In this document: positions 25,947 to 35,399 of the stretch, piece by piece
Position numbering within the stretch: the first letter of the stretch is position 1
Layout of the letters: each line of letters opens with the position of its first letter
DNA from: Shinella sp.
GTDB lineage: Bacteria; Pseudomonadota; Alphaproteobacteria; Rhizobiales; Rhizobiaceae
Direction of reading: 5' to 3'
Length of the DNA stretch: 64,000 nucleotides
NCBI GenBank assembly: GCA_003248775.1
Contig: QFQX01000018.1
Span: forward strand, 13,325 to 77,324
The notes under the pieces: generated by a model
The model's database searches: none
The model's input: the letters and a program-made list of their open reading frames with translations, nothing else
What the model was told of the DNA's origin: nothing
Program-made: the position numbers and the translations under genes

Positions 25947-26944
25947 GTGGACCGGTCATTCATGGCGGCGGCATCACGGCTGCCGTGGCGCGTTTTGGCG
26001 GCCGGGCCGAAGACTGGCTCGACCTTTCGACCGGTCTCAATCCGTGCCCGCCTGAATTGCCGGAGGTGCCGTTGCGCGCCTGGCATCGTCTGCCGGATCG
26101 CCATCTTGAACTCGATGCACGCCGGGCAGCGCAGGCCTTTTACCGGACGGGCGAAGTCCTGCCTTTGTCCGTACCGGGCACGCAATCGGCAATCCAGATG
26201 CTGCCACGCCTCATTGCCAGTGAAAAGGCGGTTGCCATCCTGTCACCCACCTATGGCGAATATGGCCGTGTGTTCGAGGCGGAGGGGCGCCCGGTCGAGC
26301 GGATTGCCGGACTTGAAAATGTCGATACTCGTCATGGCCTTGTCGTGGCGGTCAATCCGAACAATCCGACGGGGAGGGTTTTCCAGCCTGAGCAATTGCT
26401 GGCGGTAGCGGAGCGCCTGTCGCAGTCCGGTGGATTGCTGGTGGTCGACGAGGCGTTCGGCGACTGCGCGCCGGAGGTCAGTGTCGCCGGGAAGGTGACG
26501 AACCACCCGAACCTCATCGTCTTCCGCTCATTTGGCAAGTTCTTCGGCATGGCCGGCATTCGTCTCGGTTTCGTGGTTGCCGTGCCTGAGATCCTTGAAA
26601 AGATGGAGGGCTGGCTTGGGCCATGGGCCGTTTCCGGCCCGGCGCTTTCGGTGGCGGCCTCGCTGCTCTCCGGTGAGACGGACAGCATTCGTCAGGGGAT
26701 CGCCGCGCGGCGGGCGGCGCTCGGCGCCGTGCTCGCGGATGCCGGCCTGTGCGTCAGCGGCGGCACCGACCTCTTCGCGCTGGTGGAGGATGACGAGGCG
26801 GCGACGCTCCACGAACATCTCTGCCGCTCACATATCCTGACCCGTGCCTTCGACTACGCGCCGACATGGCTGCGGATCGGACTTGCGCCCGATGAGGAAT
26901 CCGACCGGCGTCTGGCACAGGCATTGAGGGAGTGGGCACGGTGA
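25943..26944 (+). CDS. cobC: CobC, threonine-phosphate decarboxylase-like PLP enzyme
   Basis: 333 residues of fold-type I aminotransferase. HGGGITAAVARFGG near the N-terminus and WLDLSTGLNPCPPELP near residue 25 are typical of the CobC/CobD family. NPNNPTGRVF near 140 binds PLP, and the Schiff-base lysine lies in FRSFGKFFGMAGIRLGF near 194. The enzyme supplies (R)-1-amino-2-propanol or its phosphate for the nucleotide loop. It overlaps cobB by 4 nt and cobD by 1 nt. Confidence 0.93.
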   Translation: MSGPVIHGGGITAAVARFGGRAEDWLDLSTGLNPCPPELPEVPLRAWHRLPDRHLELDARRAAQAFYRTGEVLPLSVPGTQSAIQMLPRLIASEKAVAILSPTYGEYGRVFEAEGRPVERIAGLENVDTRHGLVVAVNPNNPTGRVFQPEQLLAVAERLSQSGGLLVVDEAFGDCAPEVSVAGKVTNHPNLIVFRSFGKFFGMAGIRLGFVVAVPEILEKMEGWLGPWAVSGPALSVAASLLSGETDSIRQGIAARRAALGAVLADAGLCVSGGTDLFALVEDDEAATLHEHLCRSHILTRAFDYAPTWLRIGLAPDEESDRRLAQALREWAR

Positions 26945-27924
26945 TGGAAGCGTCGATGCTTGCCGTGCTTGCGCTTGCCCTTCTCATCGATCGTGTCGTT
27001 GGGGATCCTCCGGCGCTCTGGGCGCGCCTGCCGCATCCCGTCGTCGTGTTCGGCAAGGCGATTGCCTTTTGCGACCGGAATTTCAATCATGCCGGCGCAT
27101 CTGATGCGATCCGGCGGCGAAACGGTGTCATTGCCATCGCGGCTTTGCTCTGCCTGTCGCTTTTCGTTGGCGGGGTTCTCGAAGGGATCTTTGCCGCCTT
27201 CGGCCCGCTGGGCTTCGTTCTCGAAGTGCTTGTTGTGGCCGTGCTTCTGGCGCAGAAGAGCCTTGCCGATCATGTCGGCGTTGTCGCTGCAGGCTTGAGG
27301 GCGGATGGTCTCGAAGGCGGGCGGCGGGCGGTTTCGCTGATCGTCGGGCGAGATCCCGCGACGCTCGACGTGCCCGCGATCTGCCGTGCGGCCATCGAGA
27401 GCCTCGCGGAGAATTTCGCCGATGGCGTCGTGGCCCCCGCCTTCTGGTATGCCATTCTCGGCCTGCCGGGCATCCTTGCCTACAAGATGCTGAACACCGC
27501 CGATTCGATGATCGGCCACAAGAATGAGAAGTATCGCGACTTCGGCTGGGCTTCGGCCCGGCTCGACGATCTCGCCAACTGGCCGGCGGCGCGGCTCTCC
27601 GCCTTTGTCATCGCGCTCGCAGCCCTTTTTTCTCAAGGGGTTGTGGCTGCAAGGCGCTCGCTCTCCGTTGCGCTCAGGGATGCCGGGCTGCATCGCTCGC
27701 CGAATTCCGGCTGGCCGGAGGCGGCCATGGCAGGGGCGCTCGATATCCAGCTGACCGGACCGCGCATCTATGGCGGCCAGCGGGTTAGCGAACCGATGAT
27801 CAACGGCGCTGGTCGTGCGGTGGCGACCGCGGCGGATATCGAGGATGGCGTGAGGGTTTTCTACTCCGCCTGCCACATCCTGTTTGGTCTTGTTGTGTTG
27901 CTGGCCCTGATTGCCGCTGTGTAG
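26944..27924 (+). CDS. cobD: Adenosylcobinamide-phosphate synthase, membrane protein
   Basis: 326 residues from the ATG at 26944; a GTG at 26941 is an alternative. Signatures of CobD (P. denitrificans; CbiB in Salmonella) are LIDRVVGDPPALWARLPHPVV at the N-terminus, CRAAIESLAENFADGVVAPAFWYAILGLPG near residue 155 and NTADSMIGHKNEKYRDFGWASARLDD near 185. Several membrane segments are visible. The enzyme joins aminopropanol (phosphate) to adenosylcobyric acid. It is the last gene of the cobABCD series. Confidence 0.95.
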   Translation: MEASMLAVLALALLIDRVVGDPPALWARLPHPVVVFGKAIAFCDRNFNHAGASDAIRRRNGVIAIAALLCLSLFVGGVLEGIFAAFGPLGFVLEVLVVAVLLAQKSLADHVGVVAAGLRADGLEGGRRAVSLIVGRDPATLDVPAICRAAIESLAENFADGVVAPAFWYAILGLPGILAYKMLNTADSMIGHKNEKYRDFGWASARLDDLANWPAARLSAFVIALAALFSQGVVAARRSLSVALRDAGLHRSPNSGWPEAAMAGALDIQLTGPRIYGGQRVSEPMINGAGRAVATAADIEDGVRVFYSACHILFGLVVLLALIAAV

Positions 27925-28054
27925 AGTGAAGGGACGCGAGAAACGTCGGACTTAAGCTTCTCTTAGCTCTTCAGCTTAACCGGATATATCAAGCTTTCTA
28001 CTATAACTGCCCCTTGTAAAAATCCTGGGAAACAGGAAATCGACAGGGGACATC

Positions 28055-28483
28055 ATGCGTAAACTGCTTATTGCGGCTTCGGCCTTTCTTGCCCTGCAAT
28101 TCGCTCCGGTTCTGGCGGAAGCGAGCATGTTGACGGCAAAAGTCAACATCTCCACGCAGACCATGACCGTTTCGCAGAACGGCTTCGTGAAATATCGCTG
28201 GAAGGTCTCCACCGCGCGCAAGGGCTATGTCACGCCGGTCGGCAGCTACAGCGCCAAGTGGGCGTCCAAGGATCATCGTTCGCGCAAGTATGACAATGCG
28301 CCGATGCCGTTCGCGATCTTCTTCAAGGGCGGTTACGCGGTTCACGCCACCTTCGACCTGAAGCGGCTCGGATCGCCGGCGTCCCATGGCTGCATTCGCC
28401 TGCATCCGGACAATGCGGCGCGCTTCTTCTCCATGGCGACGGCGAACGGCCTCAGCAATACGCGAATCGTCATCACCCGGTAG
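28055..28483 (+). CDS. Secreted L,D-transpeptidase (YkuD domain)
   Basis: 142 residues with a cleavable signal peptide (about residues 1-22, ending VLAEA). The short YkuD domain carries the catalytic signature HATFDLKRLGSPASHGCIRL, with the histidine and cysteine of SHGCIRL near residue 110. Such enzymes make 3-3 crosslinks in peptidoglycan or attach proteins to it in the periplasm. It is a single-domain minimal form. It converges on fnrN with a 60-nt gap. Confidence 0.92.
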   Translation: MRKLLIAASAFLALQFAPVLAEASMLTAKVNISTQTMTVSQNGFVKYRWKVSTARKGYVTPVGSYSAKWASKDHRSRKYDNAPMPFAIFFKGGYAVHATFDLKRLGSPASHGCIRLHPDNAARFFSMATANGLSNTRIVITR

Positions 28484-28542
28484 GGTCGGACGAGGCCGTA
28501 TCGTTCAATAATGCGAATATCGGAAGGTGTGGTCGGTGACGA

Positions 28543-29268
28543 TCAGTCGTTGCCGGCCGCATAACGCAGGCGGTTGAGATCGGGAACGACCACATGGCGG
28601 TTGTTCTCGATGACGATGATCCCGTCCTTGCGCAGCTTGGTCATCTGGCGGCTGACGGTCTCGATGGTCAGGCCGAGGAAATCGGCAATATCGGCGCGTG
28701 AAAGCGGCAGGTCGAAGGTGTTGGCGCTTTCATTTTCCGGATCGATATGGGTCGCGATCAGGTGGAGGAAGCTTGCGACCTTTTCCTGCGCGGTCTTGCG
28801 ACCGAGCGTCAGCATCCAGTCGCGCGCTTCGTCCAGTTCCTTGAGCGACTGGATATGCAGCTTGCGCTCCAGATCATGCGCCTCTCCGACCATGCGGTCG
28901 ATCAGCGGCCGCGGGAAGGTGCAGATCTCCGTATCGGTTGCGGCTTCCGCCGTAATGGTGCTCTCGCCAAGGAAGGGGCGGCCGAGGAAATCGGGCGCGA
29001 ACTGCAGGCCTACGATCTGCTGACGGCCGTCAGCCATCATCTTGGAGAGCTTCACCACGCCGTTCAGAATGTTGCTGTAGCTGGAAACGCGCTCGCCCTG
29101 GCCGATGACTTCCTCACCAGCCGAAATCTTGCGCCGGTTCGAATGCCTGTTGAGCTCCACGAGTTGGGCAGTGCTCAGGGCGGCACACACACCACCATGA
29201 CGCGCTTCGCAGGCTCGACAGACCGAAGGGGCCTCGCATTCGCCTGTCGTTCTTTTCAGTACGTCCAT
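28543..29268 (-). CDS. fnrN: FnrN-type oxygen-sensing Crp/Fnr regulator
   Basis: 241 residues. The N-terminal cysteines in VCRACEARHGGVC (C-x2-C-x7-C) and a fourth cysteine in TEICTFP match the oxygen-labile 4Fe-4S ligands of FNR/FnrN, unlike FixK, which lacks them. The central part is the cyclic-nucleotide-binding-like barrel. The helix-turn-helix SRADIADFLGLTIETVSRQMTKL carries the E--SR residues that read TTGAT. It should activate microaerobic genes, here hemN, the hemerythrin gene and the cco operons. A near-perfect box in its own upstream region suggests autoregulation. Confidence 0.94.
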   Translation of the reverse strand: MDVLKRTTGECEAPSVCRACEARHGGVCAALSTAQLVELNRHSNRRKISAGEEVIGQGERVSSYSNILNGVVKLSKMMADGRQQIVGLQFAPDFLGRPFLGESTITAEAATDTEICTFPRPLIDRMVGEAHDLERKLHIQSLKELDEARDWMLTLGRKTAQEKVASFLHLIATHIDPENESANTFDLPLSRADIADFLGLTIETVSRQMTKLRKDGIIVIENNRHVVVPDLNRLRYAAGND

Positions 29269-29386
29269 TTCCAGCAGATCCTGTCCGGCATGCTAAACCA
29301 TCGCCACCGCGCTGGTTCACTACGCAGCAGCCTGCCCGAAGGCCAGCGAGTTTTAGTTGAACTCCGACGGTTAATCTACCAGCAAA

Positions 29387-29400
29387 TTGATCGAAGTCAA
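29387..29400. promoter_or_regulatory. FNR/FixK-type anaerobox between fnrN and hemN
   Basis: TTGATCGAAGTCAA matches TTGAT-N4-ATCAA with one mismatch. It lies 68 nt before the hemN start and about 120 nt before fnrN on the other strand, so it can serve both divergent genes. Confidence 0.8.
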
Positions 29401-29467
29401 AGGCGGGGGATGCGACCCAGCGTATCAGGGGAATGTCCCCGATATTTCCGAAACTGCGGATAAACCT

Positions 29468-30817
29468 ATGCAAAACTCGCTTCTTGCCAAGTATTCCGGC
29501 GCTGTGCCGCGCTACACCAGCTATCCCACGGCGCCGCACTTCTACGAAGGTATAGACTGCGGCAAATATGCACAGTGGCTTGGCGAGCTCGGAGCAGGGC
29601 AGGATATTTCACTGTATTTGCATATTCCGTATTGCGACCGTTTGTGCTGGTTCTGTGCCTGTCACACCAAGCACACGCTGAAATACGAGCCGATCGCGGC
29701 CTATCTGAAGTCGCTGAAGCGGGAAATCGCGAAGGTTGGCAGCCTCGTCAGCAGGGATGCCAAGGTGACTGCGGTGCATTTCGGCGGCGGTTCACCGACG
29801 ATGGTGGCACCTGACGACATGGTCGACCTGATGAGGGCACTGCGTGAAGCCTTTGCCTTTAGCGATGATGTGGAAATCAGCGTCGAGATGGACCCGAACG
29901 ATCTTGATGAAGCGCGTTACGATGCGCTGGCGGCCATCGGCATGACCCGGGCGAGCCTCGGCGTGCAGGACTTCAACCCGAAGGTCCAGAAGACGATCAA
30001 CCGTATCCAGACCTTCGAGCAGACGAAATCCGTGGTCGATGCCGTCAGGGCGCGGGGCGTTCACTCGGTCAATTGCGACATTCTCTATGGGCTTCCCCAC
30101 CAGACGCTCGATACGCTGGAGACGACGGTGCGCGATATCATCTCGCTCTCGCCTGATCGGATCGCGCGGTTCGGCTATGCCCACGTGCCGTGGATGAAGA
30201 AGCATCAGACGATGATTCCCGAGGATGCGCTCCCGGGCATCGAGGAACGCTTCCAGCAGATGACAAGGGCGGCGGACATGCTGGTCGAGGCAGGCTACGA
30301 GCCGATCGGCATCGACCATTTCGCGCGACCCGACGACCGGCTTGCGGTCGCGGCCCGCAACGGCAAGCTTCGCCGCAATTTCCAGGGCTATACCGATGAC
30401 GCCGCCGAAGCCCTGATCGGGCTCGGCGCTTCCTCGATCGGACAGCTGCCGCAGGGCTATGTGCAGAACATGCCGGCCACCGGTGAATATGAGCGGCTTG
30501 CCGATGCGGACGGGCTGACCGTGGTGCGCGGGATCGAACTCAGCGAAGACGACCGGCTGCGGGCGCATGTGATCGAACAGATCATGTGCCGTTTCGGTTT
30601 CTCCTTTATTGGTGTCCGCAAGCTTTTTCCGCAGTTCGGTGAGGTGGTGATTGCCGAGGCGCGGGAATTCTGCGCGCGCAACAGCGACGGCATCTGCGAG
30701 ATCGTCAATGACGACTTCCGGCTGACTGAAGCGGGGAAGCCGTTCGCGCGCAGCGTCGCAGCCGTGTTCGACAGCTACCTGGCAAACGGCAAGGGCCGTC
30801 ACTCGGTTGCTGTTTGA
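29468..30817 (+). CDS. hemN: Oxygen-independent coproporphyrinogen III dehydrogenase
   Basis: 449 residues from the ATG at 29468; the frame extends upstream through the FNR box and is not used. The radical SAM motif YCDRLCWFCAC (C-x3-C-x2-C) lies near residues 56-63. Further HemN blocks are VHFGGGSPTMV near 100, LGVQDFNPKVQKTINRIQ near 165 and the C-terminal IEQIMCRFGF. The enzyme decarboxylates coproporphyrinogen III to protoporphyrinogen IX without oxygen, supplying heme for the cbb3 oxidase. The upstream anaerobox predicts FnrN control. Confidence 0.95.
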   Translation: MQNSLLAKYSGAVPRYTSYPTAPHFYEGIDCGKYAQWLGELGAGQDISLYLHIPYCDRLCWFCACHTKHTLKYEPIAAYLKSLKREIAKVGSLVSRDAKVTAVHFGGGSPTMVAPDDMVDLMRALREAFAFSDDVEISVEMDPNDLDEARYDALAAIGMTRASLGVQDFNPKVQKTINRIQTFEQTKSVVDAVRARGVHSVNCDILYGLPHQTLDTLETTVRDIISLSPDRIARFGYAHVPWMKKHQTMIPEDALPGIEERFQQMTRAADMLVEAGYEPIGIDHFARPDDRLAVAARNGKLRRNFQGYTDDAAEALIGLGASSIGQLPQGYVQNMPATGEYERLADADGLTVVRGIELSEDDRLRAHVIEQIMCRFGFSFIGVRKLFPQFGEVVIAEAREFCARNSDGICEIVNDDFRLTEAGKPFARSVAAVFDSYLANGKGRHSVAV

Positions 30818-30926
30818 GTTGAGCAACACCTTGACCGCAAATTTCGCGGTTGGTGAAACTTGCCATTGGCTTTTAGAATGGTTTTCCCTATGTGGAACTC
30901 AGATTTTCGACATATGAGGTATTGGC

Positions 30927-31205
30927 GTGACCGCTACATTCGACAAAGTTGCCGACATCATCGCTGAAACGAGCGAAATCGACCGCGAGACGATTACGCC
31001 GGAAAGCCATACGATCGACGACCTCGGCATCGACAGCCTGGACTTCCTCGACATCGTTTTCGCGATCGACAAGGAATTCGGCATCAAGATCCCGCTTGAG
31101 CAGTGGACGCAGGAAGTCAACGAGGGCAAGGTTTCGACCGAAGAGTACTTCGTGCTGAAGAACCTCTGTGCCAAGATCGACGAACTGAGGGCAGCCAAGG
31201 GCTGA
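30927..31205 (+). CDS. acpXL: Acyl carrier protein AcpXL
   Basis: 92 residues starting at GTG. The phosphopantetheine serine sits in [22 protein letters not shown] near residue 37. The protein is longer than the housekeeping ACP (about 78) and carries the extra C-terminal helix typical of AcpXL ([20 protein letters not shown]). AcpXL carries the 27-hydroxyoctacosanoate chain that rhizobial and agrobacterial lipid A contains. It heads the cluster ending in lpxXL, which confirms the assignment. Confidence 0.95.
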
Positions 31206-31229
31206 TCCGCCTTAGGGCGGAGGTTTCCG

Positions 31230-31703
31230 ATGCTGCTTGAATATTTTCAGATGATCGACAAGGTCGAGGCCGTTGACCTCGGCCTTGGCGTACTTAAGGC
31301 AAGGTCCGTCGTGCCACAGGCAAGCCCCGTCTTCGAAGGGCATTTTCCCGGCATGCCGCTCGTTCCCGGCGTTCTCCTGATCGAAACCATGGCGCAGGCT
31401 TCCGGCATGATGCTGCTGGCGGTGAAGGACTTTACCGCCATGCCTTTCCTGATGTCGGTCGATGGCGCCAAGATGCGCACCTTCGTAGAACCCGGCGCGG
31501 TGCTTGACATCGAGGCACAGTTGGAACACGACGGCTCCGGCTTCGCCGTTACCAAGGCGAAGATTTCGTCCGAGGGCAAGAAGGTCTGCGACGCGCAGCT
31601 CAAGCTCCGGACCATGCCATTCAGCGAAGTGCCGCTTGCCGACATCGTACGCAAGCGTGCCACCGAAATCGGCCTCATGGAGGCTATTGCCGCCGCCCGA
31701 TAA
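31230..31703 (+). CDS. FabZ-like 3-hydroxyacyl-ACP dehydratase of the AcpXL cluster
   Basis: 157 residues. Hot-dog fold with the FabZ signature FEGHFPGMPLVPGVLLIETMAQASG: the catalytic histidine is in GHFPGMP near residue 36 and the acid residue in LIETMAQ near 50. It dehydrates 3-hydroxyacyl-ACP during elongation of the very-long-chain fatty acid on AcpXL. It is second in the operon, 24 nt after acpXL. Confidence 0.92.
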   Translation: MLLEYFQMIDKVEAVDLGLGVLKARSVVPQASPVFEGHFPGMPLVPGVLLIETMAQASGMMLLAVKDFTAMPFLMSVDGAKMRTFVEPGAVLDIEAQLEHDGSGFAVTKAKISSEGKKVCDAQLKLRTMPFSEVPLADIVRKRATEIGLMEAIAAAR

Positions 31704-31796
31704 TATTTTCCGGGCGGCTGGTCGTTTTTGACGAATGCGGGCCGGGCGAGTGCTTTGGCCCGCTGCGCCGGAACCGCTCCGGCGAGAGGATTGAAG

Positions 31797-33002
31797 ATGG
31801 TCAAAAAACCGAATGATGTGGTGATCACCGGTGTCGGCATCGTGACGTGCCACGGAACTGGCAAGGAGCCGCATGTCGCGCTTCTGTCTGCCGCCGGTGC
31901 TCCGGTTCCCGTTGTAGAGACGGAAAAGTTCAAGCCGTATCCGGTTCATCCCATGCCCGAGATCGACTGGTCGCAGCAGATCACCAAGCGTGGCGATCAG
32001 CGCCAGATGGAAAACTGGCAGCGGCTTGGCGTCTATGCCGCGGGTCTGGCTCTCGACGATGCCGGTCTGAAGGACGATGCCGAGGCATGCTCGACCATGG
32101 ACATGATCGTTGCAGCCGGTGGCGGCGAGCGCGATATCAACGTCGATACGCTGATCGTCGATGAAGGGTTGAAGCGCAACGATCGCGCACAACTCGTCAA
32201 CGAGAAGCTGACCACCGAACTGCGACCGACGCTCTTCCTTGCCCAGCTTTCCAACCTGATGGCGGGCAACATTTCCATCGTGCACAAGGTCACCGGTTCC
32301 TCGCGCACCTTCATGGGCGAAGAAGCAGCTGGCATCTCCGCCGTCGAGACCGCGTTTGCCCGCATCCAGGCCGGGCAGTCGACCCACACGCTTGTCGGCG
32401 GCGCATTCATTGCCGACCGAGACGACATCTTCCTGCTGGTCGAAGGCATTCAGGCCCATGCGACCGGTGACTGGCATCCGCTGTGGCAGCGCCAGCCGGG
32501 TCACGGTGGCGGCATGGTGCTCGGCACTGTCGGTGCGTTCCTGATGCTCGAATCGCGCGCTCATGCGGAAGCTCGAGGCGCCCATATCTATGCCTCCATC
32601 GACGCCATCGAAGGTGACCGTGGTCGGCGTGAGGAGGGGGGCCTGGAAAAGCGACTGAACCGCATGGCATCGTCGGTTGCTGCCGGAGCCGGCGAGGGCA
32701 CTCTCGTGCTTTCTGGCGCAAGCGGTATGTGTGATCTCTCAGCCCGCGAAAAGAAGGTTCTTGAAGGCGCCTTCCCGGGCGCTTCGGTCCGCGGCTTCGG
32801 CGGCGTGACGGGTCATGCGCTCGAGGCGCAGTTTCCGCTCGGCCTCGCTCTTGCCGCACTTGCGCTCGATGCGAAGGCGGTGGTGCCGTCCTTCGATGAG
32901 AAGAACGAAGGCGTCATGGCCAAGCCGGCGGAGGATGCCGTGGTGACGACGGTGGGATATGTGCGCGGCGAAGGCATGGCGCATCTTTCGGCCGAGGCGT
33001 GA
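31797..33002 (+). CDS. Ketosynthase homologue lacking the catalytic cysteine (fabF2XL-like)
   Basis: 401 residues from the ATG at 31797, with GAGAGGA upstream; an in-frame extension to 31728 lacks support. The overall fold is KAS II (VVITGVGIVTCHGTG at the start; GGVTGHALEAQFPLGLALAAL near the end). The segment that should hold the TACASG nucleophile reads SSRTFMGEEAAG, and the NAHGT histidine motif is replaced (LSGASGMCDLSA). It resembles the chain-length-factor partner of a type II PKS ketosynthase pair. It probably forms a heterodimer with the next gene product to elongate the C28 chain. Confidence 0.85.
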   Translation: MVKKPNDVVITGVGIVTCHGTGKEPHVALLSAAGAPVPVVETEKFKPYPVHPMPEIDWSQQITKRGDQRQMENWQRLGVYAAGLALDDAGLKDDAEACSTMDMIVAAGGGERDINVDTLIVDEGLKRNDRAQLVNEKLTTELRPTLFLAQLSNLMAGNISIVHKVTGSSRTFMGEEAAGISAVETAFARIQAGQSTHTLVGGAFIADRDDIFLLVEGIQAHATGDWHPLWQRQPGHGGGMVLGTVGAFLMLESRAHAEARGAHIYASIDAIEGDRGRREEGGLEKRLNRMASSVAAGAGEGTLVLSGASGMCDLSAREKKVLEGAFPGASVRGFGGVTGHALEAQFPLGLALAALALDAKAVVPSFDEKNEGVMAKPAEDAVVTTVGYVRGEGMAHLSAEA

Positions 33003-33014
33003 GGAGATAGGATC

Positions 33015-34304
33015 ATGACGGAATCTCGTTTCAAGGACCATCTTGGCCGCCCCATCATTGCCGTGACCGGCATGGGCGTCATCACCTCGCTCGGACAAGG
33101 TCTTTCCGACAACTGGGAAAAGCTGACGGGCGGCGTATCCGGCATTCACAAGATCTCGCGCTTCCCCACCGAGGGCCTGAACACCCGCATCAGCGGCACC
33201 GTCGATTTCATCGAGCTGCCGGCGGTGAACGCGGTCGAGCGCTCTTATGCCATGGCGCGCGAAACCACCATAGAGGCGCTGGCCCAGGCGGGGATTTCCG
33301 GGGATTTCAACGGCCCGCTGTTTCTCGCCGCTCCGCCGGTCGAGCCGGAATGGGATGACCGTTTCAATCTCGCCGAACGCATTCCGGCGGAAGACAACGA
33401 GGGTCATGCCTACCACCGTCTTCTGGCCGCCATGCGCGCCAAGGCCGATCCGGTGTTTCTCGAAGCGGTTCAGTTCGGCTCGATCTCCGAGCGCCTCGCC
33501 GATCGATTCGGCACGCGCGGACTTCCGGTAACGCTGTCGACCGCATGCGCTTCCGGTGCCACCGCGATCCAGCTCGGCGTCGAGGCGATCCGTCAGGGTC
33601 GCACCGAACGGGCGCTGACGGTTGCGACGGATGGTTCGGTTGGTGCGGAAGCGCTCATCCGTTTTGCGCTGCTTTCAGCTCTCTCCACCCAGAACGATCC
33701 GCCGGAAAAGGCTTCCAAGCCGTTCAGCAAGGATCGTGACGGGTTCGTCATCGCCGAAGGTGCGGCGACTCTGGTGCTGGAATCGCTTGAGGCAGCTGTT
33801 GCCCGTGGCGCAAAGGTCCTCGGCATCATGAAGGGTTGCGGCGAGAAGGCCGACCATTTCCACCGCACGCGCTCCTCGCCGGACGGCGGCCCTGCGATCG
33901 CGACGATCCGGGCGGCTCTCGAGGATGCCGGTCTTTCGGAAGAGGCTGTGGGTTATATCAACGCTCACGGTACGTCGACGCCCGAGAACGACAAGATGGA
34001 ATACGGTGCCATGCTTTCCGTCTTCGGTGAGCGCTTGAAGGACCGGATTCCGGTTTCTTCCAACAAGTCGATGATCGGTCACACGTTGACGGCTGCAGGT
34101 GCGGTCGAAGCTGTGTTCTCGATCCAGACGATGCTGACGGGAACGGTTCCGCCGACGATCAACTATGTCAATCCCGATCCGGCGATCGTTCTCGACGTGG
34201 TCCCGAACGTGAAGCGGTCGGCCGATGTTTCGGTCGTGCTGTCGAACTCCTTCGGCTTCGGCGGGCAGAACGCCAGCCTTGTCATGACGCGTGAACCAGC
34301 TTAA
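33015..34304 (+). CDS. 3-oxoacyl-ACP synthase of the AcpXL cluster (fabF1XL-like)
   Basis: 429 residues. A complete KAS catalytic triad is visible: cysteine in STACASGATAIQLG near residue 178, histidine in NAHGTSTPENDKMEY near 317 and histidine in SMIGHTLTAAGAVEA near 356. The enzyme condenses malonyl-ACP with acyl-AcpXL. It follows the cysteine-less homologue by 12 nt, so the two are likely translated together as partners. Confidence 0.93.
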   Translation: MTESRFKDHLGRPIIAVTGMGVITSLGQGLSDNWEKLTGGVSGIHKISRFPTEGLNTRISGTVDFIELPAVNAVERSYAMARETTIEALAQAGISGDFNGPLFLAAPPVEPEWDDRFNLAERIPAEDNEGHAYHRLLAAMRAKADPVFLEAVQFGSISERLADRFGTRGLPVTLSTACASGATAIQLGVEAIRQGRTERALTVATDGSVGAEALIRFALLSALSTQNDPPEKASKPFSKDRDGFVIAEGAATLVLESLEAAVARGAKVLGIMKGCGEKADHFHRTRSSPDGGPAIATIRAALEDAGLSEEAVGYINAHGTSTPENDKMEYGAMLSVFGERLKDRIPVSSNKSMIGHTLTAAGAVEAVFSIQTMLTGTVPPTINYVNPDPAIVLDVVPNVKRSADVSVVLSNSFGFGGQNASLVMTREPA

Positions 34305-34367
34305 GCGACGGATCACACAAGTTCAGTTTTCAGATAAGAACGCCCTCAGGGCGCGAGGATAGACCTT

Positions 34368-35396
34368 ATGCGCGCACTCCAGCTCGTCGAAGACCGCAAG
34401 CTTGAAATCGTGGATCTGCCGGAACCGGAAGCACCGGGTCCGGGCGAGGTGACGTTGCGCGTCAAGGCCGTCGCGCTCAACCATATCGATGTCTGGGGCT
34501 GGCGCGGCATGGCCTTTGCCAAGCGCAAGATGCCGCTCACCATCGGCGCCGAGGCATCCGGCGTGGTCGAGGCGATCGGTCCGGGCGTCGCCAACGTTCT
34601 GCCGGGGCAGCTCGTTTCTGTTTATGGCGCGCGCGTCTGCGGTCTCTGCAAGCCATGCCGCGAAGGTCGCGACAATCTCTGCGAACATGTCGGCGGTGTA
34701 CATGGTTTCCATCTCGACGGCTTCGCGCAGGAAAAGATGAACATTCCGGCTCGCCAGCTCGTACCGGCGCCTCCGGGCATTGATGCGGTCGCCGCAGCCG
34801 TCGCTCCCGTCACCTTCGGCACCGTCGAGCACATGCTGTTCGACAACGCCAAGCTCGAACCCGGCGAGACCATTCTGGTTCATGCAGGCGGCTCGGGCAT
34901 CGGCACGGCCGCGATCCAGCTGGCCAAGAAGATCGGCTGCACCGTCATCACGACGGTTGGTTCGGACGACAAGATCGAAGGTGCAAAGGCGCTGGGCGCC
35001 GATCACGTCATCAACTACCGCACCGACCGTTTCGAAGGCGTCGTGCGCAAGCTGACCAAGAAGAAGGGCGTCGACGTCGTCTTCGAACATGTCGGCAAGG
35101 ATACCTGGGCAGGCTCTATGCTCTGCCTCAAGCGCGGTGGGCGTCTCGTCACCTGCGGTTCGACCTCCGGCGTGTCGACCGACATGAATCTGATGATGCT
35201 GTTCCAGCAGCAGTTGAAGCTGCTCGGTTCCTTCGGTTGCCGCATGGAGAACATGGCGAACGCCATGCAGAAGATGGCCCGGGGCATCGTGCATCCGGTT
35301 ATCGATACGGAAGTCGGCCTGGAAGATATCGATCGCGCGCTTGCTCGCATGGAGGGACGGCAGGTGTTCGGCAAGATCATCCTCAAGATGGACTGA
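34368..35396 (+). CDS. Zinc-type alcohol dehydrogenase / quinone oxidoreductase of the AcpXL cluster
   Basis: 342 residues, MDR superfamily. The structural zinc lobe is CGLCKPCREGRDNLCEH near residues 91-108, and the NAD(P) motif HAGGSGIGTAAIQLAKKIG is near 172. It is fixed in the acpXL-lpxXL cluster of rhizobia and probably reduces the enoyl or keto intermediate on AcpXL. That reaction is inferred from position; sequence alone gives only a generic MDR oxidoreductase. Confidence 0.9.
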   Translation: MRALQLVEDRKLEIVDLPEPEAPGPGEVTLRVKAVALNHIDVWGWRGMAFAKRKMPLTIGAEASGVVEAIGPGVANVLPGQLVSVYGARVCGLCKPCREGRDNLCEHVGGVHGFHLDGFAQEKMNIPARQLVPAPPGIDAVAAAVAPVTFGTVEHMLFDNAKLEPGETILVHAGGSGIGTAAIQLAKKIGCTVITTVGSDDKIEGAKALGADHVINYRTDRFEGVVRKLTKKKGVDVVFEHVGKDTWAGSMLCLKRGGRLVTCGSTSGVSTDMNLMMLFQQQLKLLGSFGCRMENMANAMQKMARGIVHPVIDTEVGLEDIDRALARMEGRQVFGKIILKMD

Positions 35397-35399
35397 CCG

